A stretch of 64,000 nt of DNA from the NCBI GenBank assembly GCA_025506515.1, contig JACCIX010000472.1, positions 50,042 through 114,041 of the forward strand, written 5' to 3'. The notes below the pieces were generated by a model that saw only the letters and a list, made by a program, of their open reading frames with translations, ran no database searches and was not told the origin of the DNA. The stretch is from Flaveria trinervia (taxonomy: Eukaryota; Streptophyta; Magnoliopsida; Asterales; Asteraceae). The position numbers and the translations under genes are program-made. Below are positions 32,625 to 43,725 of the stretch, one piece after another (within the stretch, counting starts at the first letter, position 1; each line of letters begins with the position of its first letter).

Positions 32625-32638
32625 TTTGTATCAGAGCC
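32625..32638 (+). other. Primer binding site of gypsy A2
   Basis: TTTGTATCAGAGCC, one base different from the plant initiator tRNA-Met site TTGGTATCAGAGCC at its start, begins two bases after the LTR end. Confidence 0.87.
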
Positions 32639-33070
32639 AAAGGTTGTAGAGAAGTCAGAAATACCATAGTAGATCCTAGGCTACAACCTTGATGCCTTAG
32701 GACCACCCTTTTGTAAAGTGTCGGATGACCGAGTTGGATAAATTGATGATTACACTTGATCAACGCAATCATGAATTAACCGGACGCGTAAGTTCCAGCA
32801 TGGACCTTAGGTCGTGTTTGGACCCTTCTCTGTTTAAAAATTTGGATTTCTAAAAACTTTCTTTGTGTGGTCTAAGAGTCTTATTTACAAGAACCTTTCT
32901 ATTGATGCCATTTGACGAGACTATTGATGTCTGACACTATTATTGAAATTATTGATCACTGATTCTACTACCACCACTATTATAAGTACTGTTACTATAC
33001 CTGTACTATTACTAACATGAACTATGAGAAACCAAATTACTCATGACGCTTTTATAGGTTATCCGAGACT

Positions 33071-33463
33071 ATGGCAGGAAAAGGTAAGGCGCCAACTCAC
33101 CCAGTCCATAAGACTATTTCGAACGGGAGCAGCTTAAGGATCGCTCCTCGGACAGAATACGATGCTTACCTCAAGAGGTGTGGACACCCTGGGTTTCTAT
33201 CTGTGACTTCGGACGACTTGGAGCCATTAGAAGACTCCACTTCAACGTCCCCAGCCAGGAGCCGAACGCGCTCCAACTTACCACATGTCGTTTCACCCAC
33301 TCTCTCACCTCTCCCTCCTATCGGGGATATGGGTGTACGGATTGTTACCCACCCCCGAAAGGGATCTAGGCCAGGACCTTCAGTTTCTTTTAGGATGCCT
33401 CCTCCTCCGCCTCCCCCAGTTAAGAGACCAATACCGGCCCCACGACCATTTGACCCACTCTGA
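33071..33463 (+). CDS. ORF0: proline-rich leader protein of gypsy A2, uncharacterised
   Basis: An intact 130-codon ORF (Met at 33071, TGA at 33461-33463) lies between primer site and gag, where most Tekay elements have only leader. The N-terminus is Lys/Thr/Ser rich. Residues 28-48 (TEYDAYLKRCGHPGFLSVTS) match A1 codons 11060-10998. Residues 49-85 are Ser/Thr rich, and residues 108-130 form a proline run ending RPIPAPRPFDPL. No known domain, signal peptide or membrane segment is seen. The same frame stays open again from 33488 to a TAG at 33674-33676. Compared with A1, 11 of 21 codons in the matching block differ only synonymously, which suggests past selection on the protein. Function unknown; ORF1 upstream of gag in Ogre elements is a positional parallel, not a shown homologue. 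Confidence 0.6.
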   Translation: MAGKGKAPTHPVHKTISNGSSLRIAPRTEYDAYLKRCGHPGFLSVTSDDLEPLEDSTSTSPARSRTRSNLPHVVSPTLSPLPPIGDMGVRIVTHPRKGSRPGPSVSFRMPPPPPPPVKRPIPAPRPFDPL

Positions 33464-34192
33464 CACCAATCGTGTGACGAGCACTAGATGCCACCTAGGC
33501 ACAACATGTATGACAGCACTAGTGTACTGGCTGGTGACCACTACTCCCAGTCTAGTCGTCGAGCAAGTAATGTAGGTTCCTCCGACGTCGCGCTAGACGA
33601 GATTTGGAGGACCGTTTGTCGTCAGGAGGTGACTCTTCAGCACGCCATTCGGACCTCACAATCTGCCCAGTTTTAGGCCATGATGGCCTCACATGGGGTA
33701 CAACGATTGGAGCAGGAGCAAAAAAAGAAGAATGTAGGGTGGCTAGGATGGTTGAAAAAGAAGTGGATGTGAAGGCCCGGTGGAAAAGGGGATTATCTGT
33801 CTCTGAGACAGTTGAAGGAAACATTTCTATTATTAACTGATACTATTATTATTTTTATGGGGGAACAGTACCTTCCAAGTTCTGAACCATGACATGTATT
33901 TTATTTTAATCTTTATGATGGATGATCTTATGGTTGTTTAAAGAAACTATTGCTATCCGATACTAACCTTACAGGGTGAATTGGTATGGAGTATGTAACT
34001 CCACAAGCTTGAGGGAAACAATTTGGTTGCTCGGGAATACCCTAATGAAACTATTTATTATGTCATGTAGTTAATATACTATGATTTTGTGCAATGTTGG
34101 CGTGACCTCTAGGGTAATCAATGTGATAGGATAATCGAAACCTATTATATGATGCTAAACGAGTTGCTTGTCTTGAAATTAGAATGCTGCCA
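33464..34192 (+). other. A2 leader downstream of ORF0, with a possible second small ORF
   Basis: Codons 33488-33676 (63 codons with the stop, same frame as ORF0) read MPPRHNMYDSTSVLAGDHYS and end RTSQSAQF-stop. A1 has the matching sequence with the same TAG before the Met and the same final TAG. It could be an exon-like continuation of ORF0 or a separate short ORF. Bases 33840-34192 are AT-rich and I see nothing in them except the approach to gag. Confidence 0.45.
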
Positions 34193-35340
34193 AGAAGAGG
34201 AGCCGTGTGGGTAGGAGGGGAACAGGCAGAGGCCCCTGCGAGGAGCCTGGACGAGAAGGAAATGAACCACCAACTCCGCTAGTAATCAATAACCTAGGCA
34301 GCAATGAAAGAATCGCAAAGATTATGGCGCAACAAATTGCTAATGCCATACCCACCATCATTGCCCAGATCAATATGAATCGGGACAATGCCACTGGAAA
34401 TGGGGGAGATCACCAAGATGATACTGATGGAATCCGGACCAGGTGCTCATACAAGACGTTTATGGCTTGCAAACCCAAAGATTTCTATGGCACCGAGGGT
34501 GCTATCAAAACTTACCGCTGGATGGACGAGATTGAGGCGGTACTGGACATAAGCGAGTGCAAGATGGAGCACATGGTACGATTCACCTCCTAATCTCTGA
34601 AGGGATGAGCGCTTGAATGGTGGAAAACCATCATTCAGCCCCGAGAAAAAATGCTGCAGGCCGTACGAGTTGGGTCGAGATCAGAGAATTGACGATCAAC
34701 AAGTATTGTCCGATCAACCAGCTGGAGAAACTAGAATTTGAGTTCTTAGGCCTAGGAGATTAAAGGGCCAAACTACACCGAGTACATCAACCAGTTCCTA
34801 GCCCTATCTAGACTGGTGCCCCACGTAGTGACACCAGAAGCCAAAGGTGTAGCCCGATTTATCTAGGGGTTACATCCTAGGGTCAAGGGATGTTTTTATC
34901 TTCAAGGCCTACGACCCTACAATCCACGGTGGATCTCACTAGCAGCTTGATTGATGACCTGATTAGGGCTGGATGGACAGAGTAGGGAAGAACTGAAGAA
35001 AGAAAGAGAAAATGGGTTGATGCCTAGAAGGCGATGGGTAGCAATGGTGGTTCGAGCAGGAAAGCAGGGGAAGTTGTAAGGCGTGACGATCAAGGTGGAA
35101 GGGCATGGAGGTTGTATGTAGGCACAAACCCTTACTGCAACAAGTGCAAATTGCACCATCAAGGAGAGTGCAACCCAATGCCTTGTTTTAGGTGTAAGCG
35201 AACCGACCACTTGATCAAGGACTTCACATTCACGCTGGGTAAGCACTGTTATGAATGTGGAGACCCAGGGCACATGAGGAACAAGTGCCCCAAGATGGCA
35301 AGAGACAAGGATGCGAGACCTAACAAGCCTAAGGGACGAG
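34193..35340 (+). pseudogene. Gypsy A2 Gag with zinc knuckles, broken
   Basis: A Met at 34193 (MLPRRGAV) corresponds to the A1 gag start; after a shift the frame of 34207-34593 reads NNLGSNERIAKIMAQQIANA, FMACKPKDFYGTEGAIKTYR and WMDEIEAVLDISECKMEHMV, the retrotrans-gag N-terminal core. Stops at 34591 and later, and frame changes between 34600 and 35030, break the rest. Three knuckles follow at about 35130-35300: CNKCKLHHQGEC, CFRCKRTDHLIKDF (last Cys lost) and CYECGDPGHMRNKC (intact). The third leads into protease in one frame. Confidence 0.87.
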
Positions 35341-35735
35341 CATTTGTGATGGGACCGGCTGATGCTCGCAAGGAACCCGATGTGGTCAATTGTACATTCC
35401 TTATAAACAATCATCCTGCTACCGTACTCTTTGATATTGGAGCAACTGCTAGGTTTGTCTCTAGTGCTTATAGGCCTTTGATTGACTTGAGTGCTTGTAT
35501 CCTGACTAATCCATTTATCGTAGAATTAGTCGATGGTAACATTATAGAAACTAATGAAGTCATCAAGGACTGTTCAATGAATCTAAAAGGTAGCACATTT
35601 AAGATAAACCTGATGCTAATTAAGCTAGGAGGATTCGATGTGATTGTTGGTATGGATTGGTTGGCTTAGCATAGAGTCAAAATAGTTTGTGAGAAACGCC
35701 TGCTTAGATACCATTAAGCGACGAGAAACTACTAG
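35341..35735 (+). pseudogene. Gypsy A2 aspartic protease, active site mutated
   Basis: In frame with the zinc knuckles, the chain reads ATVLFDIGATARFVSSAYRP; the active-site triplet D-T/S-G is D-I-G here, while A1 keeps DTGA. The chain continues FKINLMLIKLGGFDVIVGMD and stops at TAG 35667-35669, where A1 has VRH after WL. A spacer with SHLKATKSLKKGHPA follows from 35780. Thr to Ile is a single C-to-T change in codon ACT/ATT. Confidence 0.87.
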
Positions 35736-36830
35736 TGATTCGTGGTGAGGGAAGTGAGATGCTATGCCCTATGATATCCCATCTGAAAGCGACCAAGAGC
35801 CTTAAGAAGGGACATCCAGCTTTCATGGTCCATGTAATGAAGGCCAAAGAGGGGAAGAAGATTGAGGATATTCTAGTAGTTTATGAATATCCTCAAGTGT
35901 TTCCCGATGATCTACCAGGACTCCCTCCGAACCGACAAGTCGAATTCTAGATAGATCTACTGCCTGGTGTTGCGCCAGTAGCTAAGGCACCATATTGACT
36001 CGCCCCTCCCGAGATGAAAGAACTAATGTTGCATATCCAAGAACTACTCGACATGGGATTTATTTGACCGAGTGCTTCTCCATGGGCTGCACTGGTCTTA
36101 TTTGTACAGAAGAAGGATGGAACCCTATGGATGTGCATTGATTACAAGTAGCTAAACATGCTAACGATAAAGAATCATTATCCTCTCCCAAGGATTGATG
36201 ACTTATTTGATCAATTTCAGGGAGCTAGCTACTTTTCTAAAATAGATTTAAGATCAGGATACCATCAACTAAAAATAAGGGAAGAAGACATACCCAAAAC
36301 GGCCTTCAGGACGAGATAAGGACATTATGAGTATCTAGTCATGCCCTTTGGGTTAACTAATGCACCAGCAGCATTTATGGACCTCATAAATCATGTATGT
36401 CGCCCGTATCTTGACAAGTTCATGATGGTGTTTATTGATAATATCTTGATCTACTCCCGTAGTAAAGAAGAGCATGAGAAACACCTCAGGCTAATTCTCA
36501 AGCTGCTAAAAAATGAACAATTATATGCCAAGTTCTCAAAATGTGAATTTTTGATGCGAGAGATCCAATTTTTAGGGTATGTAGTAAATGAGAATTGAAT
36601 TCAAGTTGACCCTTCTAAGATTGAGGCGATTACGGACTGGAAAATTCCAAAAACTCCTACCGAGATAAGACAATTTCCCGGATTGGCCAGGTACAACAAA
36701 AGGTTTATCAAAGACATCTCGCGCATTGTGCAACAATTGATTGCTCTTACAAAGAAGAACCCAACATCTGTGTGGGAACAGGACTAGAATGAAGCATTCG
36801 AAATACTCAAGGAGAAGTTGTGTAGCGCAA
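35736..36830 (+). pseudogene. Gypsy A2 reverse transcriptase, truncated at the satellite junction
   Basis: Motifs in order: YEYPQVFPDDLPGLPPNRQV, LAPPEMKELMLHIQELLDMG, VLFVQKKDGTLWMCIDYK, ASYFSKIDLRSGYHQLKIRE and YLVMPFGLTNAPAAFMDLIN. The catalytic box reads VFIDNILIYS: the second Asp is Asn (codon 36440-36442). At least six in-frame stops occur (35948, 35997, 36065, 36148, 36318, 36596), several of them TGA where related copies have CGA, and TAG where they have CAG or similar. The chain ends in the RNase H start (EAFEILKEKLCSATIL), where gypsy sequence passes into satellite within a few shared bases (ATTTTGTG). Confidence 0.92.
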
Positions 36831-38290
36831 CCATTTTGTGCACGAGTGGAACGATTTCAAACGTGATCTGTTGATTTTAATGTTTGGCTATGGCTTCTAT
36901 TTGAAAGTTGATAAAATGTTCCCTTTGTTTTTGTTTAGTTTCATTTAATTGATCATTACCATCGAATTTGGTTAGATTAGTTTAGGAGGGATTTTAGAAG
37001 GTTTGAGAATTGAAATCGCAAAATATGAAAGGTTGTTACGGTTAGCAAAGACTATCCGTGCAAGGACTATTATAGTTTAAGGTTACACAAATACTTTGAT
37101 GCACAAATCAATAATCGCTCAATTTCGAATGAATTAACAAGAAATCTTATCTTCTGGATCGTGTTACCTTGATTTGACGTATTTTGCATCAATCCAACAT
37201 TGCGTTACATTTTTGACGTGGGATTACTTCCGTTGTGTGACTGTAGTTTCATTCTTGCTTCTTATTGAGTGAATACACGTGGTTTTTGACACTTTACAAC
37301 TTGTATGCATGGTTTTCATCTTAATAAATCATTTTGTGTATCGAAATTCATCATTTGGATTGAATTTAGTAGATTTGCGAGCAAGAGTGTTGAGAGATGG
37401 TTGTGGAGTGTTGTGGATGCATTTTGTGTAGGAGTGGATCGATTTCAAAAATGATTACTTTATTTTCATGTTCTGTTTTGGTTTCTATTTGAAAGTAGAT
37501 ACTATGTTCCCTTTATGTTGTTTTGTTTGATTTCATTGATCTTACCATCGAACATGAGTAAATTAGTTTAGGAGGGTATTTAGAAGGCTTGAGAATTGAA
37601 ATAAAATAGAATGAAAGGTTGTTAGGGGTAACAACAACTATCCTTGCGATGACATTTGTTGTTTAATGTGTTCGTATTATTAGTTCCTTTTTCATGTAGT
37701 GTAGTAAGCTTTCACGAATATTTTAATGCACAACTCTATAATCACCCAATTTCGATTGAAATAATAAGAAAGCTTATCTTGTAGGTCGTGTTACCTTCAT
37801 TTGACTTTGTTTTCAATAATCACACACCTTAAGTTTCATATTTGACGTATGATTACTTCTTCCGTAACTATAGTTTGATTCTTTCTCCTTACTGAGTGAA
37901 TGCGAGTGGTTTTTTGATACTTTACAACTTGTATCCATGGTCTAGAGCTTATAAAGTACTTCGTGAATCGAGAGTCATCATTTTCATTGAATTTAGTAGA
38001 TTTGTGAGCAAGTGTGTTCAAAGATGGTTATGGAGTGTTGTGGATGGATTTTGTGCACGAGTGGAACAATTTCAAATGTGATCTGTTGATTTTAATGTTT
38101 GGCTATGGTTTCTATTTGAAAGTTGATAAAATGTTCCCTTTGTTTTTCTTTAGTTTGATTTCATTGATCATTACCATCGAATTTGGTTAGATTAGTTTAG
38201 GAGGGATTTTAGAAGGTTTGAGAATTGAAATCGCATAATATGAAAGGCTGCTATGGATAGCAAAGACTATCCGTGCAAGGACTATTATAG

Positions 38291-39773
38291 TTTAATGTGT
38301 TTGTATTATTAGTTCATTTTTCATGTATTTTATTAAGCTTACACAAATACTTTGATGCACAAATCAATAATCGCTCAATTTCGAAAGGATTTTGTGTATC
38401 GAAATTCATCATTTGGATTGAATTTAGTAGATTTGAGAGCAAGAGTGTTGAGAGATGGTTGTGGAGTATTGTGGATGCATTTTGTGTAGGAGTGAATCGA
38501 TTTCAAAAATGATTACTTTGTTTTCATGTTTCGCTTTGGTTTCTATTGAAAGTAGATACTATGTTCCCTTTATGTTGTTTTGTTTGATTTCATTGATCTT
38601 ACCATCGAACTTGAGTAAATTAGTTTAGGAGGGTATTAGAAGGCTTGAGAATTGAAATGAAATAGTATGCAAGGTTGTTTTCAATAATCACACACATTAA
38701 GTTTTATATTGACGTATGATTCCTTTCTTCCGTAACTATAGTTTAATTCTCACTTCTTATTGAGTGAATACGGTGATTTTTTGATACTTTACAACTTGTA
38801 TCCATGGTCTTGAACTTACAAAAGGACTTCATGGATCGAGAGACATCATTTTGTTTAAATTTAGTAGATTTGTGAGCAAGTGTGTTCAAAGATGGTTGTG
38901 GAGTGCTGTGGAAGCATTTTGTGCATGAGTTGAATGATTTCAAACATGATTTGTGGATTTTAATGTTTGGCATTGGTTTCTATTTGAAAGTAGATACAAT
39001 GTTGCCTTTTTTGTTTAGTTTGATTTCTTTGATTATTACCATCGAATTTGGTTAGATTAGTTTAGGAAGGATTTTAGGAGGTTTGAGAATTGAAATTGCA
39101 TAATATGAAAGGTTGTTACGGGTAGCAAAAACTATGCATGCGAGGACTATTATAGTTTCATGTGTTTGTATTATTAGTTCCTTTTTCATGTATTTTATTA
39201 AACTTACATGAATACTTTGATGCACAAATCAATAATCACTCAATTTCGAATGAAATAATAAGAAATCTTATCTTCTTGGTCGTGTTACCTTGATTTGACA
39301 TACTGTTCATTAATCCAACATTGAGTTTCATTTTTGATGTGGGTTTACTTCCGTTCCATGATTGTAGTTTCATTCTTGCTTCTTATTGAGTGAATACGTG
39401 TGAGTTTTTGACACTTTACAACTTGTATGCATGGTTTACGTCTTAATAAAGGATTTCATGTATCGAAATTCATCATTTGGATTGAATTTAGTAGATTTGC
39501 GAGTCAGAGTGTTCAGAAGTGGTTGTGGAGTGTTGTGGATGCATTTTGTGTAGGAGTGGATCGATTTCAATGATGATTAGTTTGTTTTTATGTTCCACTT
39601 TGGTTTCTATTTGAAAGTACATACTATGTTCCCTTTATGTTGTTTTGTTTGATTTTATTGATCTTACCATTGAACTTCAGTAAATTAGTTTATGAGGGTC
39701 TGTAGAAGGCTTGAGAATTGAAATGAAATAGTATGAAAGGTAGTAACGACTATCCATGTTGTGACTTTTATTG
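38291..39773. repeat. 1483-bp duplicated unit, copy 1
   Basis: It begins TTTAATGTGTTTGTATTATT and holds parts of three satellite monomers. Copy 2 (39774-41256) follows directly. Differences seen are few: one T in TTTATATTTGACG, a 3-base variation at TCTATTTGAAAGT and a G/C change beside it. Confidence 0.92.
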
Positions 39774-41256
39774 TTTAATGTGTTTGTATTATTAGTTCAT
39801 TTTTCATGTATTTTATTAAGCTTACACAAATACTTTGATGCACAAATCAATAATCGCTCAATTTCGAAAGGATTTTGTGTATCGAAATTCATCATTTGGA
39901 TTGAATTTAGTAGATTTGAGAGCAAGAGTGTTGAGAGATGGTTGTGGAGTATTGTGGATGCATTTTGTGTAGGAGTGAATCGATTTCAAAAATGATTACT
40001 TTGTTTTCATGTTTCGCTTTGGTTTCTATTGAAAGTAGATACTATGTTCCCTTTATGTTGTTTTGTTTGATTTCATTGATCTTACCATCGAACTTGAGTA
40101 AATTAGTTTAGGAGGGTATTAGAAGGCTTGAGAATTGAAATGAAATAGTATGCAAGGTTGTTTTCAATAATCACACACATTAAGTTTTATATTTGACGTA
40201 TGATTCCTTTCTTCCGTAACTATAGTTTAATTCTCACTTCTTATTGAGTGAATACGGTGATTTTTTGATACTTTACAACTTGTATCCATGGTCTTGAACT
40301 TACAAAAGGACTTCATGGATCGAGAGACATCATTTTGTTTAAATTTAGTAGATTTGTGAGCAAGTGTGTTCAAAGATGGTTGTGGAGTGCTGTGGAAGCA
40401 TTTTGTGCATGAGTTGAATGATTTCAAACATGATTTGTGGATTTTAATGTTTGGCATTGGTTTCTATTTGAAAGTAGATACAATGTTGCCTTTTTTGTTT
40501 AGTTTGATTTCTTTGATTATTACCATCGAATTTGGTTAGATTAGTTTAGGAAGGATTTTAGGAGGTTTGAGAATTGAAATTGCATAATATGAAAGGTTGT
40601 TACGGGTAGCAAAAACTATGCATGCGAGGACTATTATAGTTTCATGTGTTTGTATTATTAGTTCCTTTTTCATGTATTTTATTAAACTTACATGAATACT
40701 TTGATGCACAAATCAATAATCACTCAATTTCGAATGAAATAATAAGAAATCTTATCTTCTTGGTCGTGTTACCTTGATTTGACATACTGTTCATTAATCC
40801 AACATTGAGTTTCATTTTTGATGTGGGTTTACTTCCGTTCCATGATTGTAGTTTCATTCTTGCTTCTTATTGAGTGAATACGTGTGAGTTTTTGACACTT
40901 TACAACTTGTATGCATGGTTTACGTCTTAATAAAGGATTTCATGTATCGAAATTCATCATTTGGATTGAATTTAGTAGATTTGCGAGTCAGAGTGTTCAG
41001 AAGTGGTTGTGGAGTGTTGTGGATGCATTTTGTGTAGGAGTGGATCGATTTCAATGATGATTAGTTTGTTTTTATGTTCCACTTTGGTTTCTATTGAAAG
41101 TAGATACTATGTTCCCTTTATGTTGTTTTGTTTGATTTTATTGATCTTACCATTGAACTTCAGTAAATTAGTTTATGAGGGTCTGTAGAAGGCTTGAGAA
41201 TTGAAATGAAATAGTATGAAAGGTAGTAACGACTATCCATGTTGTGACTTTTATTG
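39774..41256. repeat. 1483-bp duplicated unit, copy 2
   Basis: Nearly identical to copy 1 and directly adjoining it. After 41256 the start of a third copy (TTTAATGTGTTTGTATTATT) appears but diverges within 30 bp, so the duplication is a single extra unit in an older array. Confidence 0.92.
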
Positions 41257-42190
41257 TTTAATGTGTTTGTATTATTAGTTCCTCTTCATGTAGTCTAATA
41301 AGCTTTCACAAATACTTTAATGCACAAATCTATAATCACCCAATTTCGATTGTAATAATAAAAAAAGCTTATCTTGTAGGGCGTGTTACCTTGATTTGAC
41401 TTTGTTTTCAACAATCACACATTAAGTTTTATGTTTGACGTATGATTACTTTCTTATGTAACTATAGTTTAATTCTCGCTTGTTATTGATTGAATATGTA
41501 ACACCCGGTTATTTGTAAAGAAAGAAAGAAAGAATAAAGTGAAGAAAAAGAAGGAAAAAAATAAAACCCAAGTCTAGGGGTTAAAAGTGACAAAGAGGAC
41601 AAAATGTTTGAAAAGTGGGTGTAAAAGGTGGTATGGCCGTCCATATGTCACACACATCACAAAATTTTTGGTTTTTTAGAGAGAGAGAGTAGCAGGAAGC
41701 AGAGAACTCTCGGTTTTGAAGAGAAATAAGAAGAAAAGTGTGAATTCAAGGTTAGAATTCATGGTTTTAAAGTGTTCTTAACTGGCCTTGCCTCGGTTGT
41801 ATGCTTATTTATGTTGTGTGTGTTCGGGTGTGTGTTTTTAGCGGGTTTCTAGGTGGTTGTACTCAATTTCAAGAGAGTTTGGGAGAAGCCACACTTAAGA
41901 GCTGCAACGGTGAGTTCTAGGATCCCTCTTTTACTGCTTTTTAACTGTTTTTGGGCTAGAAATAATTGAATGTATGTTTTCTTTTAACTGGGGTTTCGAG
42001 CCCGTGTGTTTGATTGTGTGTATGTTGAATTTATGATGTGATATGTGGTTATGTTCATGCTTGCGGATGTATTATGTGGTTTCTAAGGCTTAGAAGGTAA
42101 GATTTAAGCTTGGAACATGATAGATGGTGTTTGGGGATTTAATCTGATATTTAGATGCGAATGGGTTTAGAATGATTGCCTATGTGTAGG

Positions 42191-42512
42191 CAAATACGGA
42201 TGAACATAGAAAGTCAATGCGGATGGACAGTTAATGCGGATGGACATTTCCACTAAGTAAAAGAAATGCGGATTAGAAGTGGGAAATGCGGATGAAGTCA
42301 ATACGGATGGACATTTCCACTAAGTAAAAGAAAAGCGGATGAGTAGTGGGAAATGTGGATGAAGTCAATGTGGAAGGAAAGTTTATGAGGATAAGCTTTG
42401 ACTAAGGGTAACAAATGTGGATGAACAAAAGACAAATGTGGATGAAGTAGAACAAATGCGGATGAACAAAAGGCAAATGCGGGTGAAGTGGAACAAATGC
42501 GGATGAACACTT
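42191..42512 (+). repeat. AATGCGGATG word array in the C2 LTR
   Basis: About 14 copies of the word AATGCGGATGAA/GG and variants (AATACGGATGG, AATGTGGATGAA) recur every 17-35 bp. A longer unit, GGACATTTCCACTAAGTAAA, is repeated at 42242 and 42308. The same AATGCGGATG word marks the A2 LTR array (18550-18780), although A2 and C2 are different families. Confidence 0.8.
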
Positions 42513-43021
42513 AGAATAGTTTGACTTTCTTGGGTAAAGTGAGATGTAGGCTCTGACTTGGAATGTTCCCGGGGGTTCATGTAAGCTGACTTTTAAGGTC
42601 ATAGATGTTATGATGGGCATGTTATGTTGGTATGTATGATGCTTATGCGTGTTGCTAGGCTTGATGGTATGCATGATGTATGCTATGTATGTATGATGAT
42701 GCCTTGTATGATGATGTTATTAACTGTGTAGGTTATGTTCCTTGCTATGTATGTTTATCTTTCCCATGGCTTTACGTTGAACATTAATGAATGAAAAGAA
42801 AGAATTATGTAAAGTGAAAGATAATGAAAAGAGGAACATGATGAATGAATGCATGCATTAATGAATGATGAAAGTAATGCCAGTCTTGCAAGCCTTGTAT
42901 GTCGGGACACGCCCCTTTGTAAGGTGTTAGCCCAACGGTGTGCGGGTTCGCTACCTCGGGAGGATGCACATCGGGGTCTTTCTTTATGATTGACCATTTG
43001 TATGGAACCATTGTTGCTTGC

Positions 43022-43228
43022 CTTAGGTACTGTGGCCGGGAGGTGTTGTGCATCGTAATGGAAAGTCTATGATAGGCTTAGGCCCAGTACCATAAGACTG
43101 AAGGGTGTAGCACATGATAATGGTACACCTGAACTTTATCTTAGGTACTGTGGCCAGGAGGTGTTGTGCACTGTAATGGAAGGTCTATGGTAGGCTTAGG
43201 CCTAGTACCAGGAAACTGAAGGGTAAAA
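43022..43228 (+). repeat. Two tandem ~118-bp subrepeats in the C2 LTR
   Basis: Units start CTTAGGTACTGTGGCC at 43022 and 43140. Each has GTTGTGCA, GTAATGGAA-GTCTATG and CTTAGGCC-AGTACCA; the same landmarks in reverse complement form the three 113-bp units of C1. Confidence 0.85.
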
Positions 43229-43725
43229 TTCATGGTTTAGATGGAAAGAAAAGATGTAATGATAAACGAATGAATGAGAGTAAGAATGTATGAACGAATG
43301 GAAGATAACAAATGAACAATGAAGATAATAATAATATTATCTATGTGTACGTATGATGTATGATCACATGAAAGTAAAGAACGGTTTTGACGAAAGATAA
43401 AGTATGTTTTATTATAAAACTAGAAGTCACTGAGCAACATTGACTTTTTATGCATTTTCCAATTGGCAAGTGAGCATTGCTGAGGATGGCGCGGGGCAGT
43501 TACTTAGCATTTTAGATGGCATTCTTTTGTTAATGTTTTTGCATTGTAATGCGAACAAATGAAAATGTGTAATGGATGTTTGTATTAAATTGCAAAAGCA
43601 TTCTTTATGAAATGAAAAGTTGTTTTGACGTTCCGCTGCGATATTTTTACAAAATATAAATGTTATTATATGTTTTATGAGCAATGATTGGCTAGATGTA
43701 AACGTCCTGGGAACGGAGCCTTACA

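Larger units (their letters stand above)
18427..36830 (+). mobile_element. Ty3/gypsy chromovirus-like element A2 (Tekay type), 3'-truncated, with nested C1
   Basis: Plus-strand order: 5' LTR (18427-21462 plus 32460-32622), primer site (32625), ORF0 (33071), gag (34193), protease (35341) and RT up to the start of RNase H. At about 36830 pol stops in mid-domain and satellite follows directly, so RNase H, integrase, chromodomain and 3' LTR are gone. Element C1 with its 5-bp duplication splits the LTR; without it A2 is about 7.4 kb here. Many in-frame TGA/TAG/TAA codons show long inactivity. Confidence 0.9.
36831..41496. repeat. Satellite block S2
   Basis: The same satellite as S1 and S3. The anchor T-A-(G)-C-A-A region starts at 37043, 37629, 38258, 39123, 39741, 40607 and 41224. 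Most spacings are 586-629 bp; the two of 865-866 bp come from monomers joined after partial deletion. The second half consists of a 1483-bp unit present twice. Gypsy A2 truncates into its left end and the C2 LTR enters its right end after TGAATA. No gene or other element is seen in it. Confidence 0.9.
41497..43725 (+). repeat. C2 5' LTR (2229 bp)
   Basis: It starts TGTAACACCCGGTTATTT and ends GGAACGGAGCCTTACA, the same ends as C1 in reverse. Inside are an AATGCGGATG word array (42191-42512) and two ~118-bp subrepeats (43022-43228) homologous to those of C1. Small ORFs on the other strand in 42298-43053 come from these repeats. Confidence 0.92.

Noticed and set aside
34917..35414. 165-codon minus-strand ORF
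   Set aside because: Antisense of the A2 gag zinc-knuckle region, which has clear CCHC motifs on the plus strand.
42298..43053. Set of overlapping minus-strand ORFs of 70-90 codons
   Set aside because: They are translations of the AATGCGGATG word array and neighbouring LTR sequence of C2, with repetitive peptides and no domain.
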